Source: Panax quinquefolius (Eukaryota; Streptophyta; Magnoliopsida; Apiales; Araliaceae). Taken from it: a stretch of 64,000 bases of DNA. Both the position numbers and the translations under genes were made by a program. Every line of letters begins with the position of its first letter. The stretch's first letter is position 1. Below the pieces are notes generated by a model that made no database searches, was not told the origin of the DNA, and saw only the letters and a program-made list of their open reading frames with translations. Shown here one piece after another: positions 35,791 to 48,000 of this stretch. The stretch covers positions 36,298,859 to 36,362,858 of the forward strand of contig CM035173.1 of the NCBI GenBank assembly GCA_020205615.1, in the 5' to 3' direction.

Positions 35791-36060
35791 CGTATTATAA
35801 AATATTAATAATATTAAGAACAAAGATGATGATTAAGGGAGAAGAGCATTCTCATTTCATATATGTTGTAATTGTATATGTCTCTAACTCATTCTCTTTA
35901 CAATGCTACTATTTATGGTACAAGGACATCAATACCTTACAAAACTCAAAGGTCATGAATTTCATAACTCAATAGAAGTTTCAAAATCATTACAATCAAA
36001 GATAGAGAGAATGAATGTAGACTATATGAATTTAGACATCCATTATAATATTTTATAATA
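35791..36060 (-). mobile_element. Ty1/copia 5' LTR (right end of the nest)
   Basis: The 35955-36060 part matches the 3' LTR remnant at 2280-2388 in the same orientation, so this is the partner LTR. On the minus strand it runs from TATTATAAAATATTATAATGG to ...TTATAATACG. The flanking TTATCAGCACGA (the complement of 17231-17238 joined to 35786) is a copia-type primer-site region, into which element C inserted. To the right the DNA becomes low-copy (GGGAGCAAAATG). Confidence 0.7.
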
Positions 36061-36231
36061 GGGAGCAAAATGTTTCTGTTTTCTTTTTGGGTTAGCTAAC
36101 TTTTTTTTTTGTTTATCTCATCTTGTTTTTTATTTATGGGATAGAAAAAATATATAATAAAAGCTTTCATTTTTGGGATGTCGTGTCAAGAAACACACCT
36201 CATATATTTTCAATTATTGTGGATTAAAGTG

Positions 36232-36273
<42 letters not shown>

Positions 36274-36660
36274 AATTCACTTAACAATTGGTTGTCTAAT
36301 AAAATCCTGATAGTTAATTGTCCATATAATAATAAAATTTCAATTTATTAACCCATTAACGATTGTTGTTGTTTTTGCCGAAAAATCAACCAAATGGAAT
36401 AAATAGATTAATATATAACACACCACATAATCATCCTCAAAACAATATAGAAAAGTCTGTTATGTTCAAAGCCTTGAGATGCATTAGAATGAACCTAAAT
36501 GGAAACCATTGATTTCCTTGACAATTAAACTAAAATTACATTTTACACAACAAGGATACATACGCCTAACTTAATATATAATACAACATAAATTAGAAAC
36601 CAAAAAGACATGAAATCCAGAATAAATTAGACTTTACCAATCCCATTGCCCCTTGCTTTC
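36061..36660. other. Spacer downstream of the RALF gene
   Basis: No gene seen. It contains an AT dinucleotide microsatellite at 36235-36271 and presumably the 3' untranslated region of the minus-strand RALF gene in its right part. Confidence 0.6.
36235..36271. repeat. (AT)n microsatellite
   Basis: An uninterrupted TA/AT run of about 36 bp. Confidence 0.95.
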
Positions 36661-37077
36661 TCAAGATTTGATATCTCTTGCACACCGAGTAATGATCTCG
36701 CAACCTCTGTTATAAGGATTAGCCACACCATTTCCCCTGCAATTGTAATATGAAGCCCCTGGAGTACCACAAGGAACTAAATCCCTCTTCAAAGTCTCAT
36801 AACTTATATACCTTTTCTGCATCATCAACACTCTCCTATTACTCTCCGAATCCATCTCCTCGGCCAATTCCGGGCATTCCCCTATTTTTCCAGCACAAAC
36901 CCTTCTCACCATTACATCCAATTCACTGGATTTTAGTGAATTGAGGTCAAAAACTGAAACCCCATTACAGAAAATGATCTTGGTATGGAGGAATAGCAGT
37001 ATCAAGAAGAGGGTGCACATGTTCTTGGGGTGAAATTGGGTTTGGGGCAGGTTTTTACTATTTGGAGCTCCTTCCAT
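36661..37077 (-). CDS. RALF-family signalling peptide precursor (RALF31/24-like)
   Basis: Single-exon precursor of 138 residues. A hydrophobic signal peptide starts at the internal Met20 (MCTLFLILLFL...FCNG), so translation may begin at 37020 instead of 37077. The propeptide contains a subtilase (S1P) site RRVL at residues 81-84. The mature peptide has the receptor-binding YISY motif (90-93) and four cysteines (103, 113, 126, 132) in the VPC...SYYNC...RGC...TRC pattern that forms two disulfides. RALF peptides are secreted to the apoplast, bind FERONIA-type receptor kinases and LRX proteins, and raise external pH while restraining growth. The YETLKRD and CARD words resemble the RALF31/24 subgroup (from memory). 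Two further propeptide cysteines (61, 68) are present. The upstream neighbour on the gene side is HSFA5. Confidence 0.9.
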   Translation of the reverse strand: MEGAPNSKNLPQTQFHPKNMCTLFLILLFLHTKIIFCNGVSVFDLNSLKSSELDVMVRRVCAGKIGECPELAEEMDSESNRRVLMMQKRYISYETLKRDLVPCGTPGASYYNCRGNGVANPYNRGCEIITRCARDIKS

Positions 37078-37281
37078 AATTTGTAAATGTGAATGTGTGA
37101 AAGTGAATTTGGGTGTGTTGGTTGAAGAGGGGAGAGGGCATTAATGTGGGTGAGGGTCAGAGTCACTCACCTACTAGGGCTAGGCTATACTGATTTCTCA
37201 TTGTGCATATTTGTTGGAGAAGGAGACAAGGACCCACAATCCACCCTTTCAGTCAAGTTCTTTTTTTGAATTCAGTAAATC
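37078..37281 (-). promoter_or_regulatory. RALF upstream region
   Basis: About 200 bp between the RALF start and a MITE. I see no clear TATA box, so the promoter may extend into or beyond the MITE at 37282-37549. Confidence 0.3.
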
Positions 37282-37549
37282 TACTACTTCCTCCATTCTT
37301 AAAAGATTGTCATTTTAGAAGAAAAAATTTATTTTAAAAAGTTTGTCGTTTACAACTTTCAAAGAGAATAAATTATTTACTTTCCTATATTATCCCTACC
37401 TTCTCTCATTGTCCCAAGAAATTCTCTCTCTTGTATTAATAATTTTCAACTTTTCATAAAAGGGTAGTGATGAAATTTCAAATAAATTTTATTTGGTAAA
37501 TGATACTGGCACAACCTTAAACGACAATTTTTTAGGAACGGAGGTAGTA
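37282..37549. mobile_element. Stowaway-type MITE
   Basis: Terminal inverted repeats CTACTTCCTCCATTCTTAAA and the complement of TTTTTTAGGAACGGAGGTAG, flanked by TA on both sides, as expected for Tc1/mariner-type MITEs. The interior matches, in reverse, the MITE at 40922-41404 (blocks around CATCACTACCCTTTTATG and TCTCTCATTGTCCCAAGAAA). It lies just upstream of the RALF gene. Confidence 0.85.
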
Positions 37550-37704
37550 TCACATAAAGCCGCTCAAATACACTTACATATATATTTTGATGACACACAT
37601 TCAGGGTAATTATGTGGGTCATTAAAATATGAATATAAATGTGAATGTATGTGAGCCATATGTGAGCAGTTTTATATGATAGTAGGCTTATTTTTTTGAA
37701 TTAC

Positions 37705-37985
37705 AATTACAAAAACTTACTCCATCCACGTTTAAAGTTATGTACAAAAATTAAGAAAATAATTGTATAATATTAAATATAATATCAATTATCTATAATA
37801 TTTTAAATTCTCATAATTATTATACTTATCTCATATTTTCTCTCATCTATAATACTTTTCTATGAGGAGTAATTTTAGACATATTGTAATTAATTTTTCT
37901 AAATTATACAAAATGACAAATAATTTGAAAAAAATAAAATTATCTAAAACGCCATATATATATGGATTTAATGGAGTATATTAAT
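37705..37985. mobile_element. Probable Stowaway-type MITE
   Basis: Starts ACTTACTCCATCCACGTTTA and ends GGATTTAATGGAGTATATT. The ends are loosely complementary (ACTCCAT/ATGGAGT) around a very AT-rich interior. No clean target duplication could be fixed. Confidence 0.45.
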
Positions 37986-38623
37986 AACAATTATAGGAGA
38001 ATCTCATTTATTACACTATAATTATAGTAGACTCAGAAATTTACAGTTTTGAAAGCGAATTTTCTTTATAATAAGTTTATTTAAAACAAAATATAAAAGA
38101 TTTTTTTACCTTTGTGTATAAAGAAACTCTAAATAAATTGTGAGTAAATTCTTTTCCATATAATGTTTTTAATACATATAGTGTCGATCTTTAATATTTT
38201 TCATGAATAATATATGTAACAAACTGTTAATTTTTTCAAGACATGTTATAATTGAATACAAAGATATTATTAATTTTTATATTAGAAAAAGAATGCACAC
38301 TTTTACTACACTTTAATTTGTTAGTAGTATAAAATGAGTTGATGTTTTAAATTTATCATCCCAATTATATTACTATACCATCATTATTAACTAAACATTA
38401 AATAAATTTAAGAGTAAAATTAAATATGAAACATAAATATATCCTTAAAATTATTAAAATTTACAAATGTTACTCTATTCTTTTCTGTGAAACGGAGGAG
38501 TGTATTTATAATTGTATTATCTAAAATTAAGAAGTTAAAATGAAACACATTTTCTAAAATGGATTAAATATTAATTATTATAAATTTATATTTTATTAAA
38601 ATATGCAAATAGGTACAATTGTA

Positions 38624-38914
38624 TACTCTCTTCGTCCCTTAATATTATTAAGTTGTTTTAGAAAAATGTTTTTGTCTCTTAATATTTTTCGTTTGAGAAT
38701 TTCAACTAAGCATTAATTGTTTAGTTTCTAATATTACCCAAAGTATTAAATATAATTTTGGTTCTCTCACTATTTTCTATCCAATAATAACCCTCTTTTT
38801 TTTTCAATACAAAGACAATATAGGCGATTGATATTATATTTACTACTATACAATCATTTTCTTATTACTTGTGCACAATTCTAAAACGACTTATATTGAC
38901 TGACGAAGAGAGTA
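38624..38914. mobile_element. Stowaway-type MITE
   Basis: Ends TACTCTCTTCGTCCCTTAAT and GACTGACGAAGAGAGTA are complementary over about 12 bp, and TA occurs at both borders. It has no coding capacity. Confidence 0.7.
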
Positions 38915-38956
38915 TTAATTTTTTTTTGGAAAAGTATGTGGAGGGCCGTCCCTAAT

Positions 38957-39417
38957 TAGGGGTGAGCATTCGGTTATAACCGAACCGAAATGTCTATTCG
39001 GTTATAACCGAAAACCGAAATATCGACAAAACAACTATCCAAAATGCTAACCAATTTTAGAACTAACCGAATTACCAATACCGAATTATCAATGCACAAT
39101 TGAGTAATTTGGATAATAACCAAACCTCAATGCACTTGATTAAAATTAAGCATGAAGCAACATCCAACATAAACATTAAACATTAAACCGAACTCACAAG
39201 TTAATAGATAATAATATAATTAATAATTATTTTTTAAAATATTACAATTCGGTTATTCGGATACCAATAGTCTGCTTTTTGAAAACCAAAACCAAACCGA
39301 ATCTTGAATAATAATTCGATATAACCGAAATTCCAAAACCGAAAACCAAATAAATAATTCGGTTAAAATGGTTCGCCTTTGGTAGATTCGGTTTTATCCG
39401 CTTTTTCTTCACTCCTA
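38957..39417. mobile_element. Non-autonomous hAT-type element
   Basis: A 461-bp element beginning TAGGGGTGAGCATTCGGTT and ending CTTCACTCCTA. Imperfect inverted repeats are rich in CGGTTATAACCG-type words. It is flanked by a perfect 8-bp duplication TCCCTAAT (38949-38956 and 39418-39425), the hAT signature. No transposase is encoded. Confidence 0.85.
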
Positions 39418-39720
39418 TCCCTAATTACACATTTCTCTAAAAAAAAATTGTCTAACAAGTGCATGTCTAATTTATAATTTTTGTAATCTAAATATTTTTA
39501 AGAATTTTATTCATCTATATTTAATTTATTTTAAACATAATTCTTTTAACCAATAAAACGTCATTTATAAGTTCTAAATTTACCGTATGCTTAAAGCTTA
39601 AAAGTCACATTTCAAATGCCCGATATTCACCAAAACGAATAAGTCCAAGAATTATAAGTGCTTGCTTGTGTATATTTGAGGGATTGACTTTTTGACAAGA
39701 TGAATAAGTTTGTAACTTGA

Positions 39721-39721
<1 letters not shown>

Positions 39722-39754
<33 letters not shown>
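39722..39754. repeat. (AT)n microsatellite
   Basis: A 33-bp AT/TA run. Confidence 0.95.
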
Positions 39755-39757
<3 letters not shown>

Positions 39758-40028
39758 ACACATTGGGGTCTTGGGGATTTGATGACTTGAATTTTAGCGT
39801 TCTGGTCGGAATATTTTATTTATTTTTGTAATGAATAATGTTAGAGATATTAAATGTTTTTTTTTTGTCTCAATTATATTTCAAATGATGTGATATTGAA
39901 TAAGATAAAATGTATTTTGTGACCTAACTAATTAATTAATTTTTACCTAACTCAATATAATGATGTAACGTCATTTGATACACTATTTAAAAAAGGCAAG
40001 AAAGGCCTAACATATTGATTTATTGATA

Positions 40029-40112
40029 CCGAGATTGGATGACATGTTTGATCAGCTTGCAGGTGCTAGAGTGTTCTCTAAGCTTGAGATCAAGTCGAGC
40101 TATCATCAAATT
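40029..40112 (+). pseudogene. Isolated Ty3 reverse-transcriptase fragment
   Basis: 28 codons reading [20 protein letters not shown] and then IKSSYHQI, a recognisable RT finger/palm segment (relatives have PRIDDLFDQL and SKIDLRSGYHQI). A TGA follows at 40113. It is not a continuation of any Ty3 element in the nest, and the sequence around it shows no other retrotransposon homology. It is probably a relic, or a short captured piece. Confidence 0.75.
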
Positions 40113-40292
40113 TGAATTATCAACTAATTATATATTTTTTTAAAAAAAAGAAACCCTTATATATAAAAATGATTTTATTCCAACAGATATTTAATAATGA
40201 AAATTAAACAACATATTTAGGTTTGGACAGTTTATCATCATTGTAACAAGTGCTGTTTATCATATCATTGTAACTAGTGTTCATTGAGATTT

Positions 40293-40456
40293 GAGAGCAG
40301 ATCTTAGTCCCCATTCTCCCTCTTTTTATTTAAATTTTGATATTTGATATTTTATTTAATTTTAGAGTTAATTGGTGTTAAGTAAAAGGTTAAGTGTTAA
40401 AATTTAACTGGGGACGCAAAAAAGACACGAAAAATAAAGACAGAAGATCTGCTCTC
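40293..40456. mobile_element. Possible short MITE
   Basis: GAGAGCAGATCT at the left and its exact complement AGATCTGCTCTC at the right bound 164 bp with no coding sequence. The target duplication is unclear. Confidence 0.4.
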
Positions 40457-40459
40457 ATT

Positions 40460-40920
40460 CATTTGAGGGAAAAAGTAAAGAGTCATTAGCCATTAGGCAG
40501 TGCGTGGACGGACCATTAAACCACAAATCTCAAAAATAGATATGATGATTATTATGTCACATGGCCACCCACCATAAACAAACACTCTTAAATTTAAAGC
40601 AATTGAAAGATGCTAAAAAATTCAATCCTTTATTTTAGGATCCATAATAAACTCTCTTAAACTAATATCCTTAATACCCCCCAATTAAAATACAAAAAAT
40701 ATTTTCTACTGCATAAAGATGATAAAAACAAGAATGGTAATGTTAGAGGTTTTAAATTTTGTTATATCTCAAATTGTGTCTGATTCATCGACTGTCATAT
40801 AATATATATATTTTTTATTTAATGCCACATCACTTGACATATATTTGAGGCAAAAAATTTAATAAAAAATCAATGAGAACTTGGTTCCCATGATTATCAT
40901 GTCAAGATCAAATATGCAAC
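40460..40920. other. Intergenic stretch
   Basis: AT-rich, with nothing recognisable. Confidence 0.5.
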
Positions 40921-40921
40921 T

Positions 40922-41404
40922 TACTACCTCCGTTCTTAAAAGATTGTCGTTTAAAGTTTTTACACATGGATTAAAAAAATATTATTTATTAAGTAAAATT
41001 TGTTTGAAATTCCATCACTACCCCTTTATGGGAAGTTGAAAATTATTAATACATGGGAGAGAATTTCTTGGGACAATGAGAGAAGATAGGGGTAATATAA
41101 AAAAGTAAATCATTTATTCTCCTCGAAAATTGTAAACGACAAACATTTTGAAACAAATTTTTTCGAGTAATGCTACAGACACAAACTATTTTACAAACAT
41201 TTTACAAACTGTTGATGTGGCATACCCCACCTCAGCATATTGATTTACAAATTGTTTCAATGTAGTCTTCGACCCCACACAATATGCTGATGTGGAGTAT
41301 GCCACGTCAGCAGTTTGTAAAATGTTTGTAAAATAGTTTGTCTCTAGCATTATTCAATTTTTTCTTCTAAAACGACAATCTTTTAGGAACGGAGGGGAGT
41401 AGTA
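40922..41404. mobile_element. Stowaway-type MITE carrying a second MITE
   Basis: Ends TACTACCTCCGTTCTTAAAA and GGAACGGAGGGGAGTAGTA share an inverted repeat extending through AGATTGTCGTTT. It is the same family as 37282-37549. A second palindromic element (about 41165-41355) sits inside it near the right end. Confidence 0.85.
41165..41355. mobile_element. Palindromic MITE nested in a MITE
   Basis: Long terminal inverted repeats: GAGTAATGCTACAGACACAA at the left and the complement of TTGTCTCTAGCATTATTC at the right, continuing through CTATTTTACAAACATTTTAC and then ACAAACTG with both arms conserved. The arms make up most of the element, so it can fold into one long hairpin. Confidence 0.8.
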
Positions 41405-42023
41405 AACAAGAGCACCTATAACTACATGCAATTAATTTAATAAGTGGTCATATTAAATGCCGATGAGGTTTTGGTTAATATTAAGGTACTGCTATTTTTA
41501 TTCAATTCTCACTTGGTTAGTTATTGATACTATAATAGTAATATATTCTTGTGTATGATATATTGTTCGCCCCAAAATGGGGATTCAAAAAAAAAAAAAA
41601 GAAAAGATCATCTTAAATGAATTTCTAGAAGACTGACTGACTGACTTAAAGTAAGGTCAAAATGCGGTTGGATTATACTTTCAGGCGAAACTAAATCATT
41701 GCACATATATTATCTTCAGAATGAAGGCAACAAAATAGTGCTGTCTCAGGTATGCCTAATGATATCCTAATTGGTTTAGGACTTAAAATTTCTACACACA
41801 GAAATGGGCATGCAGCTTATCAATGACAAAGTAATGAACTACAATTAACACCAATGCACAAAACAATTTGTATGTTAACGTTGTCTCGTGCAAACCAGAT
41901 AAAGGTGACCACACCAGTATTGAAAATTATTATATGGTTGACACAAGTATTTTACAAAAGGTGGGAAAAACCTGGAGATTTTTTTGAAAAAATCTTCTCG
42001 GAGTCCAGCAGTAACTTTGGCTG
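41405..42023. other. Region downstream of HSFA5
   Basis: No gene seen. The part next to 42024 is presumably the HSFA5 3' untranslated region. A poly-A run lies at about 41588-41600. Confidence 0.5.
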
Positions 42024-45000
42024 TCAAAGAGTGAGATGCTCCACATTCGAGGTATTTCTGGATATTTCATTTGGGTTTGCTCTGAAAGTGGAGCTTGCTT
42101 CTTCACTGTCTGAAGCACCAGGTCTTTCAGTTAGGAACTGTTCCCAGAATACATCATTAACCCTGGCTGGCGCAGCTGCAGGCCCTGGATTGTTAGTTGG
42201 TGTGTCGTGCAAGGAAGACAAAGTCTTATTATCATTAGAATGGTTTCGGTTCTTTTGAGGAACTCCAAAATCAATCTCAGTACCATCTGAAGATTTTCCA
42301 ATTTCCTGGGAAATCCTAGCCGAATATTGACTTTTATTGGCTTGCAACGGAGAAGATGCCAACGTAAGATTCAGCTGGCAGGAGATATGACCCTCGCCTT
42401 CTTCACTAGAAGTCAAACATTGTTGCAATGGATGCAATCTTGGGCTGTCACAGGATCTTGCCTTGCGCGAAAGAGATGAATCCATATTAAAAGTAAAAGA
42501 TGTCCCAGTATCTGAAAGGTCTAGTGTCTCAGGGGTATATACAGGGCCAGTGGATCTCGAGTGGACATCTTTTGTGCATCCTTCAGACACCATTTTTTGT
42601 GGACTTACCCCATCTTCATTGGAACTCTGTGTGCTGTGTGACGCCAAGTTAATAACTGAAACAGCCGGCGATAGCTCTAGTCTGAGCTTATTTGAGAAAT
42701 CTTGGTGGAAAATATTCCCAAACTCAGCTCTAGAGAAGCTTTGGTTGTCAACGAAACTATCTTCAGGTGCTGTTTGAGAATCTTCAGCTTGAGGTAGTCG
42801 CCTTTTTTTATTATATGCTGACAAATCTATGGATTCAAGTTTGCGGGTAAGATGCTCAACAAAATCAGAATTCTGAACAACCTTTTCTAAGAAGGCTAGC
42901 AAATTCTCCTGCCTTTGCTCCATACCACTTATTCGCTGAGTTAACTCCTCCAACCGAAGCTTTGCAGCAGGCTGCTGCTGTTTGAACCTTAAGAGATTGG
43001 CCTCCAGTGTAGTTTTCTCACGTGAAATCTTATCAATCTCTTCCTCAAACGCAGCTCTTTCTGGATCAACTGCAGAACCTTGAGGGTTACTGTGGCTGTG
43101 AATGGGTTTTCTACGATGAATATTCTTTAGAAGATGCTTTTGATCTTGTACAAAATCCTCATTGGCAAATTCCCACCTTTCAGGATCAATCTTCCGAAAG
43201 CCCTATTAACGAAATATATTCATGGGATTTAATGAACTCAATTTAGTAAAAAGATGAGCTGAATACAAAATCAATGCATTAACAATGAGTGCTGTGGTGG
43301 TGTCCATAACATGTACATACACATGGATTCAATTTTATTATTTTATTCTGTTTTCGTTCCCTGGATGAGGCGATCAGAAGATCAAAGGACTGATGGATGT
43401 ACATCTTCAGATATGCATGTAATACAGCAGATATAGTAAAATATGAACACCATTCTGCCACCAGAGAAATGTGCAGCATTTATAAAAAATAAATAAATTG
43501 TGTATTAAGTTTAGGAATAACACATTTAATCATACAACTGGAAAACAAGAAAACTAAAGAGTTTAAACACGTATATGCTACTGGGGAGTAAGAGACACAA
43601 ATGGCTTGTAAATTATTTGGGTTTACATTGTACCTCAGGTGACTTACTATCTTCACTTGGAAAGCAACAACAATGAGGTAACAAAGCTAACAACTACAAA
43701 CAACTTGATCACTTTTAAAGGAAATGCCAGATATATACACAAACAAAACTAGTTAAAGGTTATCCACTTGATGAATGGTGAGTGACAGTGACTAAATGCA
43801 TATCAACTGGATCTGGAAAAATCCCAACTTTAATTCAGCCTGCAGTCTATTCGATACAAGCCCCTAAACACTGGTTACAAAATTACCTGAATATAAGTGA
43901 CTAGAGAGTATGATCATTGTGGAAAACACTTGTATAAACAGAAACATGTGTATATATGCACATATATACACATCCAATAAAGTTCACAGATATCTATCTA
44001 TTATAGGGGTTCAAAAGATGTATCAAAGACGACAAAATATATATGGCCCATGTTCAAAACCAATGTTCCCTGAAACAAGAACTTGTTTCAGTTCCGGTTT
44101 GTGGAAATGATATGAGAATGCAGTACCTACATAGGCTTTAAAATGTGGTAGTGGTAGTGTGGTAGTGTGGTACGCTAGGAGTAGCTTTATATGGATGCTT
44201 ATTGTTAAAAAAATTCTTAAATTCTCCCAAAAGAATTTTAGTTGCATCAACAAGTTAATTGTTCTAGAAATTATTTAGTACAAACTTGATGTTTCAACGT
44301 CCAATACTAAGTTAGAATATCAATATTTGTGAAATTAGATGTAGAAAACAAATAAATATTTGAATATCCTAAATTAGGGTTTCGGAACATAAGAATACTA
44401 TTTTTGGCAAAGCCACCTACACAGCTTGCTAAGTTAAGTAGGAGTATTTGGTAACTTTGTTCAAACCATTTTCTTTAAGTTCGTTAGATTCAGTGGGAAG
44501 TTGTAATCCTCAATGATGATATATAGAAACAGAAAAAGGAGTCATGCTCGTGTAGGAGATAGAGAATAACAGTAATTGAGAACTGATAAAAATCCAAGAC
44601 CTTACGAGGCAGTGTAAATAAAGCTCTAGGGTTAAGGACACAGAAGATATAAATTTGTATTTTCCTGTAACAATAAGATTCGAGTTACTTAGTCAAAAAA
44701 GGAAAACAGAAAAAAATATTTGAATTGTTTTTATAGTCATCAGCCTGCCTAGAATTACCCTAATAAAAGTGAAAAAGGTATAATGTCTCCTACTTCATAG
44801 ACAAATGACATCATGCACGCATGACAAAACATGATGTTAGGATATTTGGGTCTAGCCAACTTATTTAATGAACCGGATTTGGTGTTTATTTGGACAGCTT
44901 GCTCAAATAGTGGGAGAATTCTTATTAAAGTAAGATTGTGTTTCCTTATTGGTGGGATAAGGAGATTTAACTTGGGAAGGAAGCAATCAATCATTAATTG

Positions 45001-48000
45001 CAGTTATAAGGTGATTCTGAAAAGTACTCCTACTCCTAATTGGATTCGAGTGGACATGACTTCTATAAATACAACAAGCAAGGGAGAAAACACAATTACA
45101 TATGGCACAAATAAACAATCTGTACTCTCCATACTATTCTAGTGGATTTCTCATCTCTCTCTGTGATTTTTTACCAATTGGGTTTCCACGTAAATTCTTG
45201 TGTCCATATTTTATCTCTCTTATAATGATGTGTGTATATTTATCTGTGTGTATTTCGTGAGTTTGATTTCACAACAATACAATCAACTACTCCATCAACC
45301 GTTGGCGCTGTTTTGGCTTGCTGTTTTGGATTTCGTCAGGCATACAAAATCAGGCGTTAACATTAACTCCGTCTGTGGGAAAGCAAAATTCTATTCGAAA
45401 AATCACCAGAGATAAGTATCAAATTATATTTATTTATGAAATTTATGCAGATGATTAAATTATATTTATTTACGCAATTTGGACAGATGATCGCATGCAA
45501 TAAATAAATATGATTAGGATGATACAAAATAAGTAATATATATGTTATTATATGATACATTGATGACGTTTGCAATGGTTAGTAATAACTAATATATGTG
45601 ATATTGAAAACAATTAATTGACATATCAATATATCTCGAGTCTCGTGACAGGAAAGTGATATTATTGATAGAGTCTGGCAGCGAAAAGATGATGATGCAA
45701 GCGTCATGACGAAAACGGAAAAATTGTTTGCAGTGCAACAAATACAACATAGTATCATCATGCCAAAACAATTGCACTGGTCATTCACTTTGGCAATTCG
45801 CTTCAGCTGCCCCTAGCTAAGTCCACACCACCATCGGATTTCGGCAAGAAAAGGAACCACCCAGCAACGTCAATCTTGACCAATATCATTTATCGCATTC
45901 GGGTAATAAAACGTCCTTCGGAAGTGGCTTTGTTCCCCCCAAATGGACAAACGTCCTTTGATTGTGATATGGCTAGTTATCTGTTCGGCGTATGGTGTTT
46001 GGGCGAGATAGTTCGTCTTCAGTAGATACGGATCTTTGGTTGGGATAAATTTATATACTCTCTTACTTTAAGTTCCTTATAAATAAGAGACTGAGGGGCA
46101 ATGTTAGGATGTAATTATTTGGGTCTAGCCAACTTATTTAATGAACCGGATTTGGTATTGGCCCATATACGTTTATTTGGACAGCTTGCTCAAATAGTGG
46201 GAGAATTCTTATTAAAGTAAGATTGTGTTTTCTTATTTGGTGGGATAAGGAGATCTAACTTGGGAGGGAAGCAATCAATCATTAATTGCAGTTATAAGGT
46301 GATTCTGTAAAGGACTCCTACTCCTAATTGGATTCGGGTGGGCATAACTTCTATAAATACAACAAGCAGCAAGGGAGGAAACACAATTATATATGACACA
46401 AATAAACAATTTGTACTCTCTATACTATTCTAGTGGATTTCTCATCTTTTTCCAATTGAGTTTTCACGTAAATTCTTGTATCCATATTTTATCTCTCTTA
46501 TAATGATGTGTGTATGTTTATCTGTGTGTATTTCGTGAGTTTGATTTCACAACAATACAATCAACTACTCCATCAACCGTTAGCGTTGTTTTGGTGATAT
46601 CGTCAGGCGTACAAAATCAGGCGTTAACGCATGACGTCAAAAGAAATAATTTTAATATAATACAAGCATACACTAACAACACACACAAAAATAAAGACTA
46701 AAGCTTAAGTAAATAACAAATAAGATGATTGTGTAGCCAGAGGCCTTGCTAGGACTCTTGTATGCTCCTATATCAGTTTTCTAGAATTGAAAAATACTTG
46801 ATTCTGACAATTTGACCTGGAAAAATCAGCATGCATTTTTGATCAACATTCTTCAGCTCTTTGCCTTTTCCTTACCAATCCAAGTACTTTCAACTAGTCA
46901 GGTCCCAGCCTTTCAGTTTGTACATGGTCCTGTAAATTACTCCTTTTACATTCAAGATATCTTCATGACATCAAGTTGCCTCAAAAAAACATGACCGATT
47001 GATTGGCCAAGACTTGATTATTAATTCATTTTTGATGCCTATCAATTGATTGGCCAAGACTTAATTATTATTTTTGTTTTTGATACGTATCGATTGATTA
47101 GCCAATATATCCAGCTCACCACATAAAACCTTTGAAGAGATCAAAATCAACTAAAGTGGAAATTTGGTCTTGATTGAAACTCAGTTGGTTACTCTACTGA
47201 ATGCATTTGAATATTTGACCTAATTTTCTTAACCTTGCTTTGACCAACTTATTAGACATCAACTTGTGGGATACATTCAGGAATTAAATGCACCTGCACC
47301 ATTCACCATCTTTAAAGAATTAAGGAGCGACTGTCGATTTAAACCACCTATAAAATATTCGTTGCTTGCCTCAATGTCTCTAGCTCTTATAAACTTGTCG
47401 TATGCATCAAACTAAGGCTTCTTTTTTTTCTCAATTTAAACCTCATGTTAAATTGGATCTAAATTAAGTGCATGTTATGGTTTGACTCCATGAGGCTTCA
47501 ACAAAGGTTCAGTTTGCGGTCCTGTTAAATATATAAGTGTAAGAAATTTTATATTTTTTGTTCCGTCAGAAAAGCTTTTCATGAATTAGATGGTCACTAA
47601 AACGAACATTTATCTATGGATAGCAAGTCAAGACTATCTAAGTTCATCTCTCAAATTTTAAGACAAGGACCTCTAGAATGCAAGTTCCAACAACTAAAAG
47701 GTGAAACTAAACCACTCCAGATTAAAGTTGGTAAACGACTTAATGACCGAAAAAACCATTGAAATCATGTCAAGTTATTAAAACAATACATACAAAGATA
47801 GCAATGAGACTATCATGTGTGTTTGTCTAGAAATATAAAGTTAGCAACATTTATCTATGATGAGCCACATTAGCAATGAGACTACAATGTGCGTTTGTTT
47901 AGATATATAAAGTTAGCAATTTTCACATATGAAGAACCACATTAATCAAGATGAGAAAAAAAAAACACAACAAATTTCTTCATAACACCATTACAAATCA

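Noticed and set aside
1..36060. Possible endogenous pararetrovirus or other viral insertion
   Set aside because: Domain order, tRNA primer sites, LTRs and target duplications all fit LTR retrotransposons. No movement-protein or coat motifs of plant pararetroviruses were seen.
42463..42777. Plus-strand frame of 104 codons
   Set aside because: It is antisense to the HSFA5 coding exon, which is strongly supported.
45579..45788. Two overlapping minus-strand frames in the small LTR element interior
   Set aside because: They overlap in different frames and show no retroelement motif.
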